Made by a program: the position numbers and the translations under genes. The notes below the pieces were generated by a model that was not told where the DNA came from, made no database searches, and saw only the letters and a program-made list of their open reading frames with translations. A stretch of 64,000 nucleotides of DNA from Neopestalotiopsis rosae. Lineage: Eukaryota; Ascomycota; Sordariomycetes; Amphisphaeriales; Sporocadaceae. Of the stretch, positions 58,378 through 64,000 are shown piece after piece (the first letter of the stretch is position 1; each line of letters starts with the position of its first letter). Where the stretch lies: contig JALGAS010000009.1 of assembly GCA_023078685.1 (NCBI GenBank), positions 992,001 to 1,056,000 of the forward strand. The letters are read 5' to 3'.

Positions 58378-59287
58378 GTAAGTGTTTATTGGATTTTGTT
58401 GGAAGAGGGTCCGTTTAAAACTGCCCAAAAGGTCTCTGAAACGGATCAGACGCGGGTCCATGGCATGGTGGTACCGTTTTGGAGTGACGAACGACGAGGA
58501 GGTGATGGTGTCGACGACGAGGAGTGGTTGTGATGGAGTCGTGATGTGATCATTATGCATTGGTGTTTTGGTGACGGTGTCGACGAATGACCAAGAAAAT
58601 ATGCCAGCGGGTGAAACTGCCGTTAAATATGAGACGGAATCAGTGCAGTACTGCGAGTTAGGAACAAAGTAAGATCCATTATTATTCTGCCAACATAAAC
58701 CCATGTTCACGAAGCAAGACGCCTTGTATCTGGGATGTACCTACCATAATACTATTATTGGACATAAAATGTTCTGGCATAGCGGACTCGGCTGAGTTCC
58801 ATATCAAGTCAGGCAAGTACGTATAAATTTTGATGCAAAGCACAAAACAAGGTTAGTAACGGCATACTCGGAGAATTCTCCCAATGAAATATTCGAATGA
58901 GAGGTTCATGTGATCTTGTAGAAAGTTGCATTGTGGTATGTAGCTAAGGGGAGATAGGTATCGCCAAATAGGCAATGAGCAGCCACATCACTATTACTGT
59001 AATAATGGTTTGTTGGTGGCTGGTGTATTTGTTAGACAACATCTCAGGATAAGGCTTGGAAATAGTCGTCAGACTCATGAAGAAAACCGTTTTGTGTAAC
59101 GATGGTGACAAGAAATTCAAGGTTCCGCACCCATAATCACCTTATACTTATATACAAGCACTTTGTTTTTATATATAACCACCGTACCCAAATGCATTGC
59201 TTTCCTGATTAGAATTATGTTATTATTTTATTCCTGTATTCACCATAACCCTGGTCAGCTATTGGCTCGCTCCAGCAGGCCCGGACA
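58378..59287. other. Flank between tRNA-like locus and ERG28
   Basis: 0.9 kb without a supported gene. The left part would hold upstream signals of the tRNA-like locus, the right part the ERG28 terminator. Confidence 0.5.
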
Positions 59288-59874
59288 TTATGCCTGAACA
59301 TAAAAGTCCTTCTGCATGATCATCCATGTTGTTCCGACCGACGCAAGCACCAGAGGGAACAGCTGTGGTCCAGTGATGCGGAAAGTCTTGAACACAAAGC
59401 CCTCACTGACGAAGTGCCCAAGTGCAACCAGGTACGTCCACAGAGCCATCATATATACGGGCTCCTTGTCCAGGTGGAAACTGGCGTATATTCTCACAAT
59501 GGCTGAGATTAGGGTGTATGTGGCAAAGAGGCGGGCTGCCAAGGGTGTGACCTGGTCGACGGTCGTGCTGCCCGGCTTCAAGTCGACGGACGTGGCAGGG
59601 ACGAGCTTGTTGGTGGCATCATCGGGGTTGAAGGTAGAGGTTCGCGGACCAAGGGACGGGTTGGCGATGAACTGGCCATTGTACAAGCGCCTCGAGTAGT
59701 GAAGGGTCATGTAATTCTGCAGAGAGTTTCCAACTGCAATCACCGAGAGCTAGACGCAATATATTAGCCATGAAACACTCGGAGTATAAGCAAGACTGCA
59801 AGAAAACTTACGCCGAACATGTACCATGGCAGGTAGCCGTCACCACTTGGAAGGTAATCCTTGAGTGCATCCAT
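59288..59874 (-). CDS. ERG28: ERG28, ergosterol biosynthesis scaffold
   Basis: ER membrane protein that holds the sterol C-4 demethylation enzymes (Erg25, Erg26, Erg27) together. Join 59874-59812 and 59749-59288 on the minus strand gives 174 residues; the intron is GTAAGT to CTAG. The N-terminus ends GYLPWYMFG before the splice and continues LSVIAVGNSLQNYM, the family's first membrane helix. The characteristic RTFATYT-like string is present as RLFATYTLISAIVRIYA, and the C-terminal half has two more membrane helices (MALWTYLVALGHF and FPLVLASVGTTWMIM). It is transcribed away from the ketoacyl-CoA reductase gene. Confidence 0.93.
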
Positions 59875-60271
59875 TTTCGGTTCAATTGGGTTGCAAATTT
59901 GTTGGTAGAGTGTCAGGAAGTTTTGCGTTATTTGTGCAAGAGCGAAAGCAAGTCTTGTAATAATACAATTGACAGATAGAATTGCTGTTGATGGCCTGAT
60001 AGAGTCAAATCTAAGGTTAGGTGCTTGCAATTCGCGACTCTCTGCGCGCGTCTCTGGTTTGGCGGCCGGGTCAGTCGGCGGCTCTTTAAGCTTACCCCTG
60101 CTGCTGCTCAGGGGTTCGCACCACCACACCACACCTCAAGCTAGCTCTCCACCCTCAACTTTTTTGAGGTACAGCTTCCGACTGAATTCCTTGCCGTGTT
60201 GGCTTGCCCGAGCTTCTTCCACATAATAGATTCGGCCGACGACGACATAACGGTGTCTGTAGCCTTACAAT
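59875..60271. promoter_or_regulatory. Shared promoter region of ERG28 and ketoacyl-CoA reductase
   Basis: 397 bp between two divergent start codons, so both promoters must lie here. CT-rich leader sequence is found on each side. No specific sterol or fatty-acid regulator site can be named with confidence by eye. Confidence 0.6.
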
Positions 60272-61339
60272 ATGTCCAGCTTCAACGAAATCGTGGCCAA
60301 TGTGCCACAGTCGGTTCAATTGGCTTTTGCCGGAGTCGGTGCTCTATACTTGGGCAGCCACGTCTTTGCATATCTGCGATTCGTGCTCAACGTTTTCGTC
60401 CTCAGCGGCACCAACGTACGCAACTATACCTTATCCCACAGCTGCGGCGGCAATCAAAGAGATTTATGCTAACATCATCGGTAGCTCCGCAAATATGGCA
60501 AGAAGGGCACCTGGGCTGTAGTCACTGGAGCTTCTGACGGCCTCGGCAAAGAATACGCGACACAACTAGCCGCCAAGGGCTTCAACCTCGTCCTCGTTTC
60601 CCGTACCCAATCCAAGCTTGAGGCCATCGCCGCAGAACTCGAGGCAAAGCACAGCGGCCTGCAGACAAAGATCCTGGCTATGGACTTCAGCGCCGACCGA
60701 GACGAAGACTACGAGTCGCTGAAGCAGTTGGTGGATGGCTTGGATGTGGGCATTCTCATCAACAACGTTGGACAGTCCCACAGCATCCCAGTTCCGTTCC
60801 TCCTCACCGAAAAGAAGGAGCTGCAGGATATCATCACCATCAACTGTTTGGGAACTCTGAAGGTCACACAAGCCGTGGCACCTGGCATGCAGTCTCGCAA
60901 GAAGGGTCTCATCCTGACTATGGGCTCCTTTGGCGGCTGGGCTCCCATCCCTTATCTTGCCACCTACTCTGGCTCTAAGGCTTTCCTGCAACACTGGTCG
61001 TCAGCACTGGCTGCCGAGCTCAAGCCAAGCAACATTGATGTCCAGCTCTGCTTGTCGCACCTGGTCACTACCGCCATGTCCAAGATCCGCCGCCCAAACC
61101 TGATTGTCCCCAGCCCCAAGCCATTTGTTATGGCTGCCCTGGGCAAGATCGGTCGAGGTGGTTGGCAATTCATGCCCGACACCTATACCCCTTGGTGGAG
61201 TCATGCTGTGATGGGATGGGCGGTTGAGACATTCCTGGGAGTTGGCAACAGGTTGCTGCGATCGTACAATGTGTCGACACACATTGACATCCGTAATAGA
61301 GCCCTTCGCAGGGCTGCTCGTGAGGCCAAGAAGCAGTAA
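60272..61339 (+). CDS. IFA38: Very-long-chain 3-ketoacyl-CoA reductase
   Basis: ER short-chain dehydrogenase that performs the second step of very-long-chain fatty acid elongation (NADPH-dependent reduction of 3-ketoacyl-CoA). Join 60272-60415, 60485-61339 gives 332 residues; the intron is GTACGC to GTAG. An N-terminal membrane segment (about 17-45) precedes the Rossmann fold: cofactor motif TGASDGLG at 62-69, NNVG, and the catalytic Ser196, Tyr209 and Lys213 (YSGSK), with the usual spacing. The basic C-terminus AREAKKQ places Lys at -3 from the end in a dilysine-like retrieval setting, though not a perfect KKxx. The gene is head to head with ERG28. Confidence 0.95.
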
Positions 61340-62269
61340 AGTAGGATAGGAGTTGAACCCACTCTTGTCATACGAAAGCTATGTACAAATGCTGAGGTTA
61401 TCTACGTCTTGGAGGAAATCTTTCCGGTTAATTATATAGACCAAACGAGATAATCTATAGATTCTGCCTGTGAAAACTCTTTGCGAGGACACAGGCGTGT
61501 ATATGTCGTGCCTGGAAAGCTCAGCAAGAATGATTGTCACTTGCCGTCTCGACAGAGCACTTGGCTATCATCTTATAATGAACAACTATAAATGTGGTGC
61601 AAACAATAAAATTCTGGAAAAAGAGAATTACCAATTCAGGTGACTGATCAATACATATTTAATCACACGAAAGCAAGTCTTTGATTACTACATGAAGACA
61701 TTACGTGCAGCACAATTCGAAGCTCCAGCAACCTGCATCGATTGTCCAGTGTCCAAACAGGTATAAAAATGAGCCGAAATAGGCTTAGTGTAATTGGGCG
61801 GCGCGTGAAGTTTGAACAGCTCTCTCCCTGGGCTCTAGCTTCCCATTTGCTTTGCAGATTTGGACGACCTAAGGACAAGGCGGAAAGTCGCGTCCAAGCT
61901 TCCCAAAAATTTCCAGCCTCTCCCATATCAACACCGGGCTCGAGCTCGCTCCATAGCTCGAAATAATAGTGAGACGAAACAACACCATCCACCTTTCACG
62001 ACGCGCATAGAGGGACCGAGTCAATTCCTCGACCCCGACAATCGGTGCGCAGCTTCTCGATCCCATCGCACAACTTTTTCCATTCTGCCGTCTGCGACTT
62101 GCTTCGATCAATCGTTCTTTGGATGCCCCGGTAACCAACCATTTTTCGGTGCCTGGGCCGCATCACTGGGCGCTTCCAACGTTCCCTTTAAAGCTCTTCG
62201 CTGAGCTACTGTTGTGCCATCGAGGCCATTGAGACACGCAGCCACGACACACATCGCCACTCTCCCGCA
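61340..62269. other. Flank between ketoacyl-CoA reductase and nucleoporin genes
   Basis: 0.93 kb: 3' flank on the left, promoter and leader of the nucleoporin gene on the right. No gene supported. Confidence 0.5.
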
Positions 62270-64000
62270 ATGGCTTACCCGCAGGCCACACCGATGCGCC
62301 CCGTCCCGGGCGCCTTCATGCACACACCGGCCGTTGCCTCGAGATTTGGTGCCAACCCAGACCCCTTGCGCCGTCGCCTGTTTGACGATGCCTCGAACCA
62401 TCCTACTGCCGGCCCGGTCACTGGCTATGGCGAATCGGGATTCGATGCGCCCACCGGTCCCCAGCAGGCATTGCAGCCACTTGGCCAGCCCGTTACAGGA
62501 GGAGGCCAAGCTCTAGCGACGGTCGCCGCTGTGCCCCCTCAGCCGCCCTTGACCAAGGCTGCTAGTTATGTGAATAACTCGCTGGCTGTGGACAGGCAAT
62601 ACCCCGAGTTGGAGCAGTATTGCAAACGTGAGTGAATCCAAAGTTCTCTCTGCTATGAATGGGTGCTAATGAGACATGTTTACAGAAATGTCCTCCGACT
62701 ACAACCGAACAACTGATCCTGCTTTTTCACCGTACAAGGTCTCACAAGTGTACACTCTTCCCGATAGAGTCTTTGAGCAGTATGAGAGAGCAGAGGTTTC
62801 AACGAGCATGGGTTTATTTGCCGAACTCAACCATGCCTGGGTCACTGTCGACAATTGTTTATACCTCTGGGACTACACGCATCCAAACCCCGAGCTTATT
62901 GGATACGAGGACAACGAGCACAGCATTACGGGAGTCAAACTCGTGGCCCCAAAGCCCGGTGTTTTCGTTAATGAAATCAATTATATGCTGGTGATTTCAA
63001 CCTCGGCCGACATGTTCTTGCTCGGTGTCGCTGCCCAGTCCGCCGCCAATGGCGCGACCACCGTCACCCTGTACCAGACGAGAATGCAATTTACTTTGCG
63101 AGGCACCGAGTGTCATGTTATTGCTGGTGCGGCAAACGGCAGAATCTTCTTTGCTGGCTCCACCGATAGTGATATCTATGAGTTATACTATCAGCAGGAG
63201 GAGAAATGGTTTTCTAATCGTACCGGCAAGATCAATCACTCAGCCACCGGCTGGTCTTCAGTTGTACCACTTGCAAAAGGACCACAAGCCCTTCTCTGGG
63301 GCACCAAGACCACAGAGTTTATTGTCGACATTGTCATTGACAACACCCGGAATCTACTCTACACTCTTTCAAACACATCCACCATTCGAACATACCACAT
63401 GGAAGGACCCGACAAGCTTACCAAGGTTATCGAGAAGACTAAGCACGATTGTCTGCGCGACATCATGCACTCTCTTAGCGGAAGCACGCCATTGTTGAAC
63501 GACCAAACCACCATTGTCTCGATATGTCCGGTTACCGCGAATGAGGATGCCAAGGTGCACTTAATAGCTGTTACAAACACCGGCTGCCGGCTCTTCATGA
63601 GTGCTGCTGGTGCTTCGTACTACGTAACTTCTCCGAACCAGGTGCCTCAAAGCATGCAATTGCATTCCATCAAATTCCCGCCGTCAAACTCGTCGAGGAT
63701 GCAACGCGGGCGGGACGCATTTGGTGTTCCGGGAGACTTTGACACACAGTCGAATTCGTTGACCGTTACGAACTCAGGCGCACGCTTCGCTCCAGGATAC
63801 TTTCTTGCTTCTATCAATAAAGACGGTGGACCCAGGGAAGTGCTCTTTGCCTCGGCACCAGATACTGGCCGCATTACGAACAGCGTCCACCAAGGTCTTC
63901 GCTTCTACGAGCATAGCCAGTGGCTCGATATCGGTGGCAAACCTGAAGCTATTGGCATAGTCTCAAAGCCATTTGCTGCGACTTCTTCGCCTTTGGGCTT
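62270..64000 (+). CDS. NUP170: Nucleoporin Nup170/Nup157 (Nup155 family), 5' part
   Basis: Inner-ring scaffold of the nuclear pore. Exon 1 62270-62627, intron GTGAGT to ACAG (62628-62685), exon 2 from 62686 open to the window edge; the gene is cut off here, with at least 557 residues visible of the expected 1,300 or more. After a Pro/Gly/Gln-rich start of about 110 residues comes the beta-propeller typical of the family: DYNRTTDPAFSPYK-like entry, LPDRVFEQYERAEVSTSMGL, WVTVDNCLYLWDY, then repeated propeller strands (GRIFFAGSTDSDIYELYYQ, LLYTLSNTSTIRTYHM, LRDIMHSLSG). Start is the first ATG in frame, with a good context (GCAATGG). Confidence 0.93.

Overview
The window is nuclear DNA of a filamentous ascomycete, most likely a Sordariomycete close to Hypocreales. 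The genes carry short GT-AG introns (mostly 55-175 bp), 5' UTRs are pyrimidine-rich, and the recognisable proteins are fungal (SEC62, ESF1, ADA2, ERG28, GAL7, a 3-ketoacyl-CoA reductase, a Nup155/170-type nucleoporin, peroxisomal Lon). I cannot name the species. Exon joins below come from reading splice sites and checking that the reading frame closes; none is tested by RNA.

Layout. 1-3572: peroxisomal Lon protease. 3573-8020: gene-empty DNA with simple repeats. About 8,020-20,460: an AT-rich island that looks like old DNA mutated by repeat-induced point mutation (RIP). An unmutated, apparently complete Ty3/gypsy retrotransposon with a chromodomain (10541-18215) sits inside it. Its two 512-bp LTRs read as identical. 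It encodes Gag, Pol in the -1 frame behind a canonical slippery heptamer and a hairpin, and an antisense ORF between pol and the 3' LTR with a zinc-cluster-like cysteine pattern. 21937-24199: MATE transporter. 25231-26805: disordered unknown protein. 26806-30176: gene-poor.

From 30 kb on the window is ordinary gene-rich chromosome: SEC62 (ER translocon), secreted RNase T2, an eight-intron phospholipase D with an 11-nt microexon, ESF1 (18S rRNA maturation), two small membrane proteins, an F-box-like protein, a CDC25/rhodanese-type phosphatase or arsenate reductase, a type II membrane protein resembling O-fucosyltransferases, ADA2 (SAGA), a small secreted cysteine-containing protein, GAL7, a tRNA-like locus with a large insert, the head-to-head pair ERG28 / 3-ketoacyl-CoA reductase, and the 5' part of a large nucleoporin running off the right edge.

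How they fit together. Most genes are unrelated housekeeping genes, not a cluster. ERG28 and the ketoacyl-CoA reductase are both ER lipid-synthesis proteins and share one 397-bp intergenic region. The unusual part is the AT island. In it, CpA survives almost only as GCA or CCA, while ACA and TCA (and TGT/TGA) are nearly gone. The embedded element is free of this, so it arrived after the mutation or escaped it, and its chromodomain may explain the landing site. The antisense ORF, the frameshift cassette, the triple W-C-C-H motif in Gag and the chain of GATC-centred hairpins in the LTR are the best candidates for undescribed biology.
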